A stretch of DNA of 6,844 nt from CAZPZZ01 sp964591245 (GTDB lineage: Bacteria; Acidobacteriota; Vicinamibacteria; Vicinamibacterales; UBA8438): contig CAZPZZ010000187.1 of assembly GCA_964591245.1 (NCBI GenBank), forward strand, positions 1 through 6,844, written 5' to 3'. The notes beneath the pieces are model-generated. The model saw only the letters and a list, made by a program, of their open reading frames with translations, searched no databases and had not been told where the DNA came from. This document shows, in pieces, positions 1 to 5,823 of this stretch (position 1 is the stretch's first letter; every line of letters starts with the position of its first letter). The translations under genes and the position numbers were made by a program.

Positions 1-75
1 GGCTCCTCAGGTTGGACTCGAACCAACAACCCTCCGGTTAACAGCCGGATGCTCTGCCAATTGAGCTACTGAGGA
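1..75 (-). tRNA. tRNA-Asn (GUU), 3' end at window edge
   Basis: Read on the minus strand this folds as a full cloverleaf. The acceptor strand TCCTCAG (75-69) pairs with CTGAGGA near the 3' end, followed by discriminator G (3) and CC (2-1); the last A of a CCA end would lie just outside the window. The seven-base anticodon loop CTGTTAA carries anticodon GTT at 42-40, which reads AAC/AAU codons, hence asparagine. The T arm has the usual GGTTCGAGTCC. A strong promoter lies upstream at 142-170. Confidence 0.96.
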
Positions 76-141
76 ACACGTAGCGACCGCGCCACTTGGT
101 AACGTTCGCTATGGGTGCGGACAGAACCGAGTAAGCAGATA

Positions 142-170
142 ATTATAAATAGCCTGGCCGTAGGGGTCAA
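142..170 (-). promoter_or_regulatory. sigma70-type promoter for tRNA-Asn
   Basis: On the minus strand, TTGACC (170-165) and a perfect TATAAT (147-142) are separated by exactly 17 nt (164-148). This is 5/6 and 6/6 to the housekeeping consensus. The expected transcription start is near 135, giving about a 60-nt leader before the tRNA 5' end at 75. Such a near-consensus promoter fits a stable-RNA gene. It lies just downstream of the stop codon of the DUF4203 gene, so the tRNA has its own transcription unit. Called by eye, not by a scoring model. Confidence 0.75.
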
Positions 171-193
171 ACGGAGTCATCTCTGGGTGCCCA

Positions 194-805
194 TCAGCCA
201 TCGGTTGACTGCTGGTGTGCGGGGCTTGCCGCGCGCAGCTGGAGGAACGAGGCGACTACCCCGAGGCAGAACCAGCTGATGGCGAAGAGGAGTTGCCCTT
301 GCGCTGGCGACATGGGGTAGATGAGCCAGGGGTCGCCCGAGGCAACGGCGACAGCTCGGGCATGCCCACCGAGGGCGAATGCGCCAACCAGTGTTGTCCA
401 GGCGCCCCCGAAGGCGGTCCCGACGATGATGACGTAGCGCTGCAGGGTGACAGCGGCGACGGCGCCGATCAAACAGGCGACAATGGTTTGCCATGATGCA
501 GGGGTTCCACTGCTCCACCACACGAGGTTCAAGGCGAGGACGCCAAGGCTGGCGCCGATGATCGCAAGACCGGCCAGATACACGAGCTGGAGGACCACGA
601 GTCCCACCAATCCCCCGCCGACCAGGGCAAGTGTCGAGATCCACGACGATGAAGTTGTGACGAGCAGGGAGGTAAGGTAGGCGCCGCAGACGAAGCCGTA
701 CACGGCAAGGAGCCACCGAAACACGCGATACCCGAGGAAGCAGATTGGCAGCCCCGCCGCAAGTAGAATGATCGCCGCCGCCGTCGGCGACGATAGGAAG
801 GACAT
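194..805 (-). CDS. DUF4203/TM198-like multi-pass membrane protein
   Basis: A 203-aa, very hydrophobic protein with about seven predicted membrane helices, at roughly residues 8-26, 28-48, 57-76, 79-97, 105-121, 125-145 and 171-189. A short polar tail (190-203) follows. The N-terminal pattern, a first helix running into FLGYRVFRWLLAVYGFVCGA with paired glycines, resembles the DUF4203 (TM7S3/TM198-like) domain. Members of that family are uncharacterised in bacteria, so no reaction can be assigned; transport or membrane organisation would be a guess. The ATG at 805 leaves just the expected N-terminus before the first helix. No Shine-Dalgarno sequence precedes it; a -10-like CATAAT lies 7 nt upstream, so the mRNA may be leaderless. 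The gene is divergent from the 871-2679 fusion gene across a 65-bp gap, which might mean joint control but does not show shared function. Confidence 0.75.
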   Translation of the reverse strand: MSFLSSPTAAAIILLAAGLPICFLGYRVFRWLLAVYGFVCGAYLTSLLVTTSSSWISTLALVGGGLVGLVVLQLVYLAGLAIIGASLGVLALNLVWWSSGTPASWQTIVACLIGAVAAVTLQRYVIIVGTAFGGAWTTLVGAFALGGHARAVAVASGDPWLIYPMSPAQGQLLFAISWFCLGVVASFLQLRAASPAHQQSTDG

Positions 806-811
806 TCAGGC

Positions 812-841
812 ATTATGCAGGTCGATCGCCGCGGGCCGCAA
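812..841 (-). promoter_or_regulatory. candidate promoter, possibly leaderless, for the DUF4203 gene
   Basis: On the minus strand, TTGCGG (841-836; 3/6 to the -35 consensus) and CATAAT (817-812; 5/6 to the -10 consensus) are 18 nt apart. A start 6-7 nt past the -10 box falls at 805-806, which is the A of the ATG or the base before it. Together with the absence of a ribosome-binding site this suggests a leaderless transcript. The -35 match is poor, so this is tentative. Confidence 0.35.
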
Positions 842-870
842 GGCGAAGGACAAACCCGCGTTCTCCCGCT

Positions 871-2679
871 ATGAGCAACCACGAGATGAATGCTCGCCCG
901 GTTGGGTTGGTCTCCGTGGGGGGAGGGCTCGCGGCGCTACTGGGCGTGGGGCTCTTCGTCTATTTTGTCCGTCGGGCCGGGGTCGGGGAGATCCTCGAGG
1001 GCATCCAGCGCTTGGGTTGGGTCTTTCTGGTGATTGTTGCCCTGGGTGGTTTGCGCCTCGCCATGCGAGGGATGGCCTGGCGAAGCTGTCTGAGTGGTAC
1101 CCATCGCCTGAGCCCTTTTCAGGCCTTTCTGGCCGTGGTCGCGGGCGATACGCTCGGTAATCTCACGCCGTTCAGTCTGTTGGTCGGTGAGCCGGCAAAA
1201 GCCTTGGTGGCAAGTCACCGGGAGCCCGTGGCCCGTACGTTGCCGGCGCTTGCTGTCGAGAACCTGTTCTATACGCTCTCGGCAGCGCTGGTGATCGCCG
1301 GGGGCGGAGCCGCGTTGGTGCTACGGCTGCAGACGGCCGATCGCTGGTGGTTGGTTGCCATCACGTCAGTTGTTCTCTTGATCGTGCTGGTGCTCACGGT
1401 TCATGTTCTTGTCTGGCGCCGTGTGAGGATTGTGAGTCGGTTGCTGGAGTCACTCGTTCGTGGCGCGCGTGGAGCGACCGTTATCTCACGTTGGAGTGAA
1501 CGGGTGTGTCGGTTAGAGGAGCGTCTGCACCAGCTCTACCCCCGCGATGGTGCCCGTCTGTTTCGCTTGATGGGGTGGGAGTTCTCGTTTCATGCGTTAG
1601 GGGTGCTTGAAATCTACATCATGCTCTCCCTGATCAGCGCGCTCCCTTCGACATTTTTTGACGCGTTTCTGTTCGAATCGACCAATCGCTTCATTACGTC
1701 AGTATTCAAGGTCGTCCCGATGCGTATCGGGGTGGACGAGGCGGGGACCGGCGCGTTTGCAGAGCTCTTGGCTTTTGGTACGGCTGCCGGGGTGACGCTG
1801 GCCATCGTGCGGCGGGCACGCATGCTGGTGTGGATGACTCTCGGCGTGGTGGTCTTCGTGGGGCGTGGTCTGTCGGTGCAGCGGGCGACGCAGGTTGCGC
1901 AGCGAGCTCGGCGTGACGTCGAGGTCGGGAGGGAGGGCGTGGCGTCCGTGTACGGGCCCGCGCTTGTGGTGATGGCGCGCTCGCCGGAGGGGTCGCGTAC
2001 GCCCAAGAGTCGGCTGGCAACGGTACTGTCCAGTCCAGCTGATCGCCGCCGGCTCTATGCGGCGTTCCTGGAGGATGTCATCACGACCAGCGCATCGCTT
2101 GAGGGTGTGTCGCTGCGCGTGGCTTATACGAAGGATGGAGGAACGGCGGGGTTCGAAGAGGCTGGCGTGTCGGCCGCGCAGCTCTTGCCCCAGCGTGGAG
2201 AGAGTCTCGGCGATCGGGAACGTGGCATCTTCGAAGATCTGTTTGCACAGGGATATTCGCCCGTTGTCGTGATCGGGTCGGATCTCCCGACCTTGACGGC
2301 CAGGCCGCTAACGGAAGCGTTCAACCGACTTCAGGCGGACAGCTCTCGGGTCGTACTGGGGCCGACACCGGACGGTGGCTATTACCTGATCGGTCTCTCC
2401 GCGCCAGCTTCGGGGATGCCGGTGCCGGACCTCTTCAGCGCTATTCGATGGAGCACGGAGTGGACCCGAGCCGATACCATCGCCGCGGCCGAGGGGTGCG
2501 GGTTGGAGGTCGAGCGTATCGAGCCCTGCTCGGATGTTGATGATGCTGCCGATCTTGCGCGGCTGCGTTCGGAGTTGGCGACGGTGGCCGGCGTTGGCCA
2601 CGCGCCACGAACGACCCGGGTCCTGCGAGAACTCTTTCCGGCCGACACGTTGCCGAAGACCGATGCAGAATCCCTCTGA
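871..2679 (+). CDS. Flippase-like (LPG_synthase_TM) / DUF2064 glycosyltransferase-like fusion
   Basis: A 602-aa, two-part protein. Residues 1-340 form a multi-pass membrane domain with helices near 12-32, 48-67, 83-105, 124-150, 159-182, 232-258, 290-312 and 317-335. Its motifs NLTPFSLLVGEPAKALVA (97-114) and PMRIGVDEAGTGAFAE (283-298) are typical of the UPF0104/LPG_synthase_TM (flippase-like) family, which also includes the hopanoid protein HpnL. It lacks the C-terminal lysyl-transferase domain of true MprF. Residues 362-570 match DUF2064/TIGR04282, a GT-A-like nucleotidyl/glycosyl-transferase fold: VVMARSPEG (366-374), IGSDLPTL (468-475), LGPTPDGGYYLIGL (496-509) and DVDDAADLARL (555-565). 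A basic linker (331-355) joins them, consistent with a cytosolic transferase. Inferred role: making or moving a glycolipid or phospho-linked sugar; the substrate is unknown. The ATG at 871 lacks a clear ribosome-binding site; the in-frame ATG at 886 is an alternative. It converges with recR, 35 nt away. Confidence 0.85.
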   Translation: MSNHEMNARPVGLVSVGGGLAALLGVGLFVYFVRRAGVGEILEGIQRLGWVFLVIVALGGLRLAMRGMAWRSCLSGTHRLSPFQAFLAVVAGDTLGNLTPFSLLVGEPAKALVASHREPVARTLPALAVENLFYTLSAALVIAGGGAALVLRLQTADRWWLVAITSVVLLIVLVLTVHVLVWRRVRIVSRLLESLVRGARGATVISRWSERVCRLEERLHQLYPRDGARLFRLMGWEFSFHALGVLEIYIMLSLISALPSTFFDAFLFESTNRFITSVFKVVPMRIGVDEAGTGAFAELLAFGTAAGVTLAIVRRARMLVWMTLGVVVFVGRGLSVQRATQVAQRARRDVEVGREGVASVYGPALVVMARSPEGSRTPKSRLATVLSSPADRRRLYAAFLEDVITTSASLEGVSLRVAYTKDGGTAGFEEAGVSAAQLLPQRGESLGDRERGIFEDLFAQGYSPVVVIGSDLPTLTARPLTEAFNRLQADSSRVVLGPTPDGGYYLIGLSAPASGMPVPDLFSAIRWSTEWTRADTIAAAEGCGLEVERIEPCSDVDDAADLARLRSELATVAGVGHAPRTTRVLRELFPADTLPKTDAESL

Positions 2680-2700
2680 GTGCGTCGCGCGTGGGGAGAA

Positions 2701-2718
2701 GTGACAGAGGGGTGTCAC
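2701..2718. repeat. inverted repeat between convergent genes (possible weak terminator)
   Basis: GTGACA (2701-2706) and TGTCAC (2713-2718) form a perfect 6-bp stem with a 6-nt loop, in the gap between the stop of the fusion gene (2679) and the end of recR, overlapping the recR stop codon. The position suits transcription end for both converging units. There is no T-run on either side, so it is not a classical Rho-independent terminator. Confidence 0.3.
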
Positions 2719-3311
2719 ACCTCGCGGCGACCTTCCATTGCCTTGAGCATCGTGATCTCGTCGGCGTATTCCAGATCGCTGCCGACGGGTACCCCCATGG
2801 CGATCCGGCTCACGCGCACACCCAGTGGTTTGAGCAGCTTTGCCAGGTAGATGGCCGTGGCCTCGCCTTCGACGTTGGGGTTGGTAGCCAGAATTACCTC
2901 GTTCACCCCATCAGTCCCCACGCGCTGCAGCAGGCTCTTGATGTGGAGATCGTCCGGTCCCACGCCTTTGAGTGGTGACAACGCGCCCATCAAGACGTGG
3001 TAGGTGCCCTTGAAGTCGCCGGTCTTCTCGACGGCGGCGACATTGTGCGGGTCTTCGACGACGCAGATGGTCTGTTTGTCTCGGCGGCCGTCAGTGCAAT
3101 AAAAGCAGGGATCGGCATCGGTGATGTTTGAGCAGATGGAGCAATACGTGACGCGATCTTTCACGTCGCGAATGGCGTCGAGAAGTCGGTCCACGTCCTC
3201 TCGTGGTTGCTTCAGCAGATGAAAGGCCAACCGCTGCGCACTCTTGGCGCCAATGCTGGGCAGTTTCTGTAGTTGCTCGGTTAACCGGACGAGAGGTTCG
3301 ATCTGGTTCAT
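2715..3311 (-). CDS. recR: Recombination mediator protein RecR
   Basis: A 198-aa protein of the usual RecR length. With RecO and RecF it loads RecA onto SSB-coated gapped DNA for recombinational repair. The domains are in the expected order: a helix-hairpin-helix region (about 10-30, LQKLPSIGAKSAQRLAF), a four-cysteine zinc finger (Cys57, Cys60, Cys69, Cys72), a Toprim domain starting at ICVVEDPHN (82-90) and continuing through LATNPNVEGEATA (141-153), and the C-terminal SRIAMGVPVGSDLEYAD segment (168-184). No key residue is missing. Its ATG overlaps the ybaB stop as ATGA (3311-3308), and there is no strong ribosome-binding site of its own, so translation is probably coupled to ybaB. It is the last gene of the dnaX-ybaB-recR operon. 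Confidence 0.97.
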   Translation of the reverse strand: MNQIEPLVRLTEQLQKLPSIGAKSAQRLAFHLLKQPREDVDRLLDAIRDVKDRVTYCSICSNITDADPCFYCTDGRRDKQTICVVEDPHNVAAVEKTGDFKGTYHVLMGALSPLKGVGPDDLHIKSLLQRVGTDGVNEVILATNPNVEGEATAIYLAKLLKPLGVRVSRIAMGVPVGSDLEYADEITMLKAMEGRREV

Positions 3312-3607
3312 GTCAATCCGGGAATGTTGAGTCCGCCCATCATGCCGCCCATCTGTTGCGATACGAGTTCATCGGCGCGACGCTGGGCGTCGCTGATGGC
3401 CGCCAGGATGAGATCCTGCAGCATATCCACGTCCTCTTTGGAGACGACTTCGGGATCGATTGTCAGACTTTGCACCTCTTTGACGCCGTTCATGACGACG
3501 GTGACCATTCCCCCACCTGCGGTCGCCTCTACGGTCGTCTCTTTCAACTGCTTCTGCAGGTTCTCCTGCATTTGTTGCGCCTGCTGCATCATCTTTTGAA
3601 TGTTCAT
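3308..3607 (-). CDS. ybaB: Nucleoid-associated protein, YbaB/EbfC family
   Basis: A 99-aa protein of normal family length. YbaB/EbfC proteins form small dimers that bind DNA and sit on the nucleoid; the exact role in most bacteria is unsettled. The N-terminal helix is Met/Gln-rich (MNIQKMMQQAQQMQENLQKQL, shown only in its opening part by residues 1-20) and is the coiled-coil-like dimer arm. It is followed by the sheet region VEATAGGGMVTVVMNG (26-41) and the helix DLILAAISDAQRRADELV (65-82). The tail is Gly/Met-rich. It starts 9 nt after the dnaX stop. The only Shine-Dalgarno-like sequence is GAGGAG at 3628-3623, inside the end of dnaX and 15 nt from the ATG, so coupling to dnaX is likely. It overlaps recR by 4 nt, the classic dnaX-ybaB-recR arrangement. 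Confidence 0.95.
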   Translation of the reverse strand: MNIQKMMQQAQQMQENLQKQLKETTVEATAGGGMVTVVMNGVKEVQSLTIDPEVVSKEDVDMLQDLILAAISDAQRRADELVSQQMGGMMGGLNIPGLT

Positions 3608-3616
3608 AACGGCCCG

Positions 3617-5515
3617 TCACATCTCCTCAATGTCTTTGATTTCCGCTGGAAAAACGGAAAGCATGGTCTTCACGGCCGGATCTCCCATGGCCTGCGATAA
3701 GAGATCGTCAGACGGCTCGCCCTCTGATTTTGTTGCGGGGGGCGAGTCTGGCGCGGCAGTCGGTTCATTTGACGACAGGTCGAGGTCTGCCGGGGGGGTG
3801 CTGGGTGGTGGCGGCTCATCCGGCCCAGCCGGCGGTCCCGTCTCTTGCGGTGCCGCGGGTGTCATAAGCGACGGCTGGTGTGCCTTGTCATCCGGGACGG
3901 TAGCCGGGGCGGGCTCCGTGGACGTTGTCGATGCCTCGCCGGGCACCTTGCGTGCGACCACGCTTGTCTTTCGTCCGACGACACGGGTGGCCAACGCGTC
4001 GAGCCAGGAACGGCCCGATTCGATCTGCTGGGCCAGCGTGCGTTGTGCTTCGGTGAATACGAATGTGAGGCGATCATTTTCCACCTCGATTGCCTGGGCC
4101 TGTGCGGCCACGGTGCCGTGAAAGAATTTCTTTGTGCGTTTCAGCTCGGCGAGAAACGCAGCCTTCACATCGGATGGTGGGGTTGCCGCGCCCGGGTCGG
4201 CTGCGGCTGCGGAAGCCTCGGCGGTTTCCACGGGCGGATGTGAGGCCTCACGCGTTTTCCTGGATTTGGCTTGTCTGGGGGGGGGCTTCTGTGTGCGTGC
4301 CTGGGATGGTCTTGGCGTGGTGGCAGTTGGTGGCGTGTCCGCTACCCTAGGAGTCTTTGGCGTCCTGGCGGGTGCATCCTGTTGCTCGAGTCCACCGATG
4401 AGATCGGAGAGCGGTACCAGCTTGCGCAGGTGCATCCAGCGGAGCATCGCGACTTCGAAGTGATAGCGCGGTTGGGTGGCGCTGCGAATCTCGAATTCTG
4501 CCCGGGCAAGAACGTCGAAGCCGCGTAAGAGGTCCTCCCGGGAAAAGCGATCAGCGAGTTCCGTGAGCCGCGAGCGCTCGCTCTCGGCCGCGATCTCCGG
4601 GTCGGTAATCCGGTCCGCATCAATCTTCAAGACAAGCAGATCACGCACCAACCGCGACAGTTCACGACAGACTGCGCGTAGGTCATAGCCGGCTTCCACG
4701 AACCGACCGGTGAGCTCGAATACACGGGGCCCTGTCTCGTCCGCCACCGTCTCGGCGATGTCCAGCACGGCATCGCGCCCGACTAATCCCAGTACGGCCG
4801 ACACTTCTTTCGAGGTCACTGTGCTGCCCGCAAAGGCAATTACCTGATCGAGCGCACTCTCGGCATCGCGCATGCTGCCCTCGGCCGCGCGTGCGACAAG
4901 CATCAGTCCCGCGTCGTCGATCGTCACGCCCTCGGCGTCGGTAATGGCTCGAAGTTGCTCGGTGATTGCGGCGGTGCCGATCGTACGAAATTCGAAAACC
5001 TGCGAGCGCGACAAGATGGTGTCCGGGATCTTGTCGAGTAGTGTCGTGGCCATGATGAACACGACATGGGGAGGTGGCTCCTCCACTGACTTGAGCAGCG
5101 CGTTGAATGAGCTGGAGGAGAGCTGGTGCACCTCATCGATGATGAATATCTTGAATCGATCGCGAACCGGTGCAATCGAAAGCCCGGCGATGATCACTTC
5201 GCGAATATTTTCGACCTGGGTGTGGGTCGCGGCATCGATCTCCATCACGTCGATGTCGCGACCTTCGGCGACCTCCTGACAGGCATCACACGTGCCGCAC
5301 GGGGTGGGCGTTGGCCCCTGGTCGCAGTTCAGCGCCCGGGCCAGAATCCGCGCGGTTGTGGTTTTCCCGACGCCCCGAGGGCCGGCAAAGACGAATGCCT
5401 GGGCGAGTCGGTCCTGGGTGATGGCATTCCGGAGCGTTTGCGTGACCCCTCGCTGACCGATGACGTCATCGAAGCGTTGAGGGCGCCACTTGCGGGCGAT
5501 TACCTGATAGGCCAT
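3617..5515 (-). CDS. dnaX: DNA polymerase III subunit gamma/tau (clamp loader ATPase)
   Basis: A 632-aa protein close in length to E. coli tau (643 aa). It is the AAA+ motor of the clamp loader that places the sliding clamp on primed DNA. Visible motifs: MAYQVIARKWRPQRF start, Walker A GPRGVGKT (45-52), zinc-binding Cys64, Cys73, Cys76 and Cys79, Walker B IIDEVH (125-130), sensor 1 ATT (156-158), arginine-finger segment LSRSQ (168-172, usually SRC) and sensor 2 GSMRDAESALDQ (213-224). The domain III collar runs to about 370. A Pro/Ala/Lys linker (380-448) leads to a second folded domain (449-522), then another Pro-rich linker and a short conserved tail (603-632, DPAVKTMLSVFPAEI). A C9 tract encoding Pro411-413 (4285-4277) lies in the first linker and may allow a gamma-like short form. 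The start is fixed by the family N-terminus; no clear ribosome-binding site is seen. The SRP RNA gene ends about 25 nt upstream. Confidence 0.97.
   Translation of the reverse strand: MAYQVIARKWRPQRFDDVIGQRGVTQTLRNAITQDRLAQAFVFAGPRGVGKTTTARILARALNCDQGPTPTPCGTCDACQEVAEGRDIDVMEIDAATHTQVENIREVIIAGLSIAPVRDRFKIFIIDEVHQLSSSSFNALLKSVEEPPPHVVFIMATTLLDKIPDTILSRSQVFEFRTIGTAAITEQLRAITDAEGVTIDDAGLMLVARAAEGSMRDAESALDQVIAFAGSTVTSKEVSAVLGLVGRDAVLDIAETVADETGPRVFELTGRFVEAGYDLRAVCRELSRLVRDLLVLKIDADRITDPEIAAESERSRLTELADRFSREDLLRGFDVLARAEFEIRSATQPRYHFEVAMLRWMHLRKLVPLSDLIGGLEQQDAPARTPKTPRVADTPPTATTPRPSQARTQKPPPRQAKSRKTREASHPPVETAEASAAAADPGAATPPSDVKAAFLAELKRTKKFFHGTVAAQAQAIEVENDRLTFVFTEAQRTLAQQIESGRSWLDALATRVVGRKTSVVARKVPGEASTTSTEPAPATVPDDKAHQPSLMTPAAPQETGPPAGPDEPPPPSTPPADLDLSSNEPTAAPDSPPATKSEGEPSDDLLSQAMGDPAVKTMLSVFPAEIKDIEEM
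4277..4285 (-). repeat. C9 homopolymer in dnaX linker (candidate slippage site)
   Basis: Nine consecutive C on the coding strand read CCC CCC CCC (Pro411-413), preceded by AAG and followed by AGA. A ribosome or polymerase slip to the -1 frame would read CAG ACA AGC and so on, meeting TGA at 4250-4248 after nine new codons. The product would be 422 aa, ending after the clamp-loader domains and before the C-terminal domain. A +1 slip would stop near codon 450. There is no Shine-Dalgarno-like stimulator just upstream. Confidence 0.4.
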
Positions 5516-5538
5516 GGGATGAGAAGTGGCGGATCCCA

Positions 5539-5655
5539 GCCGCGACCCGGAAGAGCCTGCGGCACATGTCAGTGACTACTTAGCGCTGCTGCCTTCCGGC
5601 CCTGACGCGGTTCGTAGGCTGATATTGCACAGGGTCCGGGCCGCGCCGCGACCCG
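5539..5655 (-). repeat. 11-bp direct repeats flanking the SRP RNA
   Basis: The minus-strand sequence CGGGTCGCGGC occurs twice, at 5655-5645 and 5549-5539. The second copy is the 3' strand of the SRP RNA terminal helix. The first lies in the 5' leader and can pair with the same partner strand: CGGGTCGC (5655-5648) with GCGGCCCG (5644-5637), 8 bp including one G-U, around a GGC loop. The two pairings are mutually exclusive. Confidence 0.6.
5541..5645 (-). ncRNA. ffs: Signal recognition particle RNA, small bacterial 4.5S type
   Basis: The minus strand carries the SRP domain IV signature: GGAA tetraloop (5597-5594) closed by GCC/GGC, flanked by the conserved internal loop pair TCAGG and AGCAG. 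Below it, a long interrupted helix includes TATCAG with CTGACA and CCTG with CAGG. It ends in an 11-bp terminal helix pairing 5645-5635 with 5551-5541 (one G-U pair). The RNA is the scaffold for Ffh and targets nascent membrane proteins via FtsY. About 105 nt is typical of the small form with no Alu domain. It sits 25 nt upstream of dnaX on the same strand, a common arrangement, so dnaX may be read through from the SRP promoter. The exact ends are inferred from pairing and may be a few nt off. Confidence 0.93.
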
Positions 5656-5677
5656 TCACCAGTTCGTCGGGCGGTAT

Positions 5678-5698
5678 CTCTGGGCCGTTTGCCCAGAG
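5678..5698. repeat. perfect 8-bp hairpin in the SRP RNA leader
   Basis: CTCTGGGC (5678-5685) and GCCCAGAG (5691-5698) are perfect inverted repeats around a 5-nt loop. No T-run follows on either strand, so it is not a standard terminator. If the promoter proposed at 5707-5736 is right, the SRP precursor would begin with this hairpin at its extreme 5' end. It could protect or guide processing of the precursor; a role as an operator is also possible. Confidence 0.5.
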
Positions 5699-5706
5699 GA
5701 GTGTTC

Positions 5707-5736
5707 AGTGTACCGCTCGTCTCCAGAGGGAATCAA
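5707..5736 (-). promoter_or_regulatory. candidate sigma70 promoter for SRP RNA-dnaX-ybaB-recR
   Basis: On the minus strand TTGATT (5736-5731; 4/6) and TACACT (5712-5707; 4/6) are 18 nt apart, placing the transcription start near 5700, about 55 nt before the SRP RNA. It is the best pair I can find upstream of the SRP gene, but neither box is strong. Confidence 0.35.
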
Positions 5737-5786
5737 GTGATGGCGAGGAACGGGCTCGCGGGAACCCTCATTTGGCAAAAGTGGCG

Positions 5787-5795
5787 TGATAGACT
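5787..5795 (+). promoter_or_regulatory. candidate extended -10 promoter element for tRNA-Ser
   Basis: TGATAGACT fits the extended -10 pattern TGn plus TAGACT (4/6 to TATAAT), with an expected start near 5802, about 22 nt before the tRNA. A TTGGCA at 5772-5777 is only 12 nt upstream of the hexamer, too close to act as a normal -35 box. Weak evidence. Confidence 0.25.
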
Positions 5796-5823
5796 CCGGA
5801 GCAGACCGCTCGTTCCCTATCAC

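Noticed and set aside
177..882. Overlapping open frames in other phases of the DUF4203 region
   Set aside because: Arg/Pro-rich translations without domains, whereas the 194-805 frame gives a coherent seven-helix membrane protein.
871..2679. True MprF lysyl-phosphatidylglycerol synthase
   Set aside because: The C-terminal half is DUF2064-like rather than the GNAT-type aminoacyl-transferase domain of MprF; only the membrane part is shared.
3203..3700. 165-codon plus-strand open frame opposite recR, ybaB and the dnaX end
   Set aside because: It lies antisense to three clearly recognised genes and its translation shows no known motif; long antisense frames are expected in GC-rich coding DNA.
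4100..4300. E. coli-type A-rich dnaX frameshift site
   Set aside because: No A AAA AAG heptamer occurs on the coding strand; the closest, around codons Lys462-Lys463, is AAAGAAA and does not fit the slippery pattern.
3600..4463. Several plus-strand open frames opposite the dnaX C-terminal half
   Set aside because: They mirror the low-complexity Pro/Ala linker of DnaX and show Gly/Ser/Arg-biased composition; shadows of the real gene.
5530..5700. Large SRP RNA with an Alu domain
   Set aside because: The 5' and 3' flanks do not pair as Alu helices, dnaX begins only 25 nt past the terminal helix, and the small form is complete.
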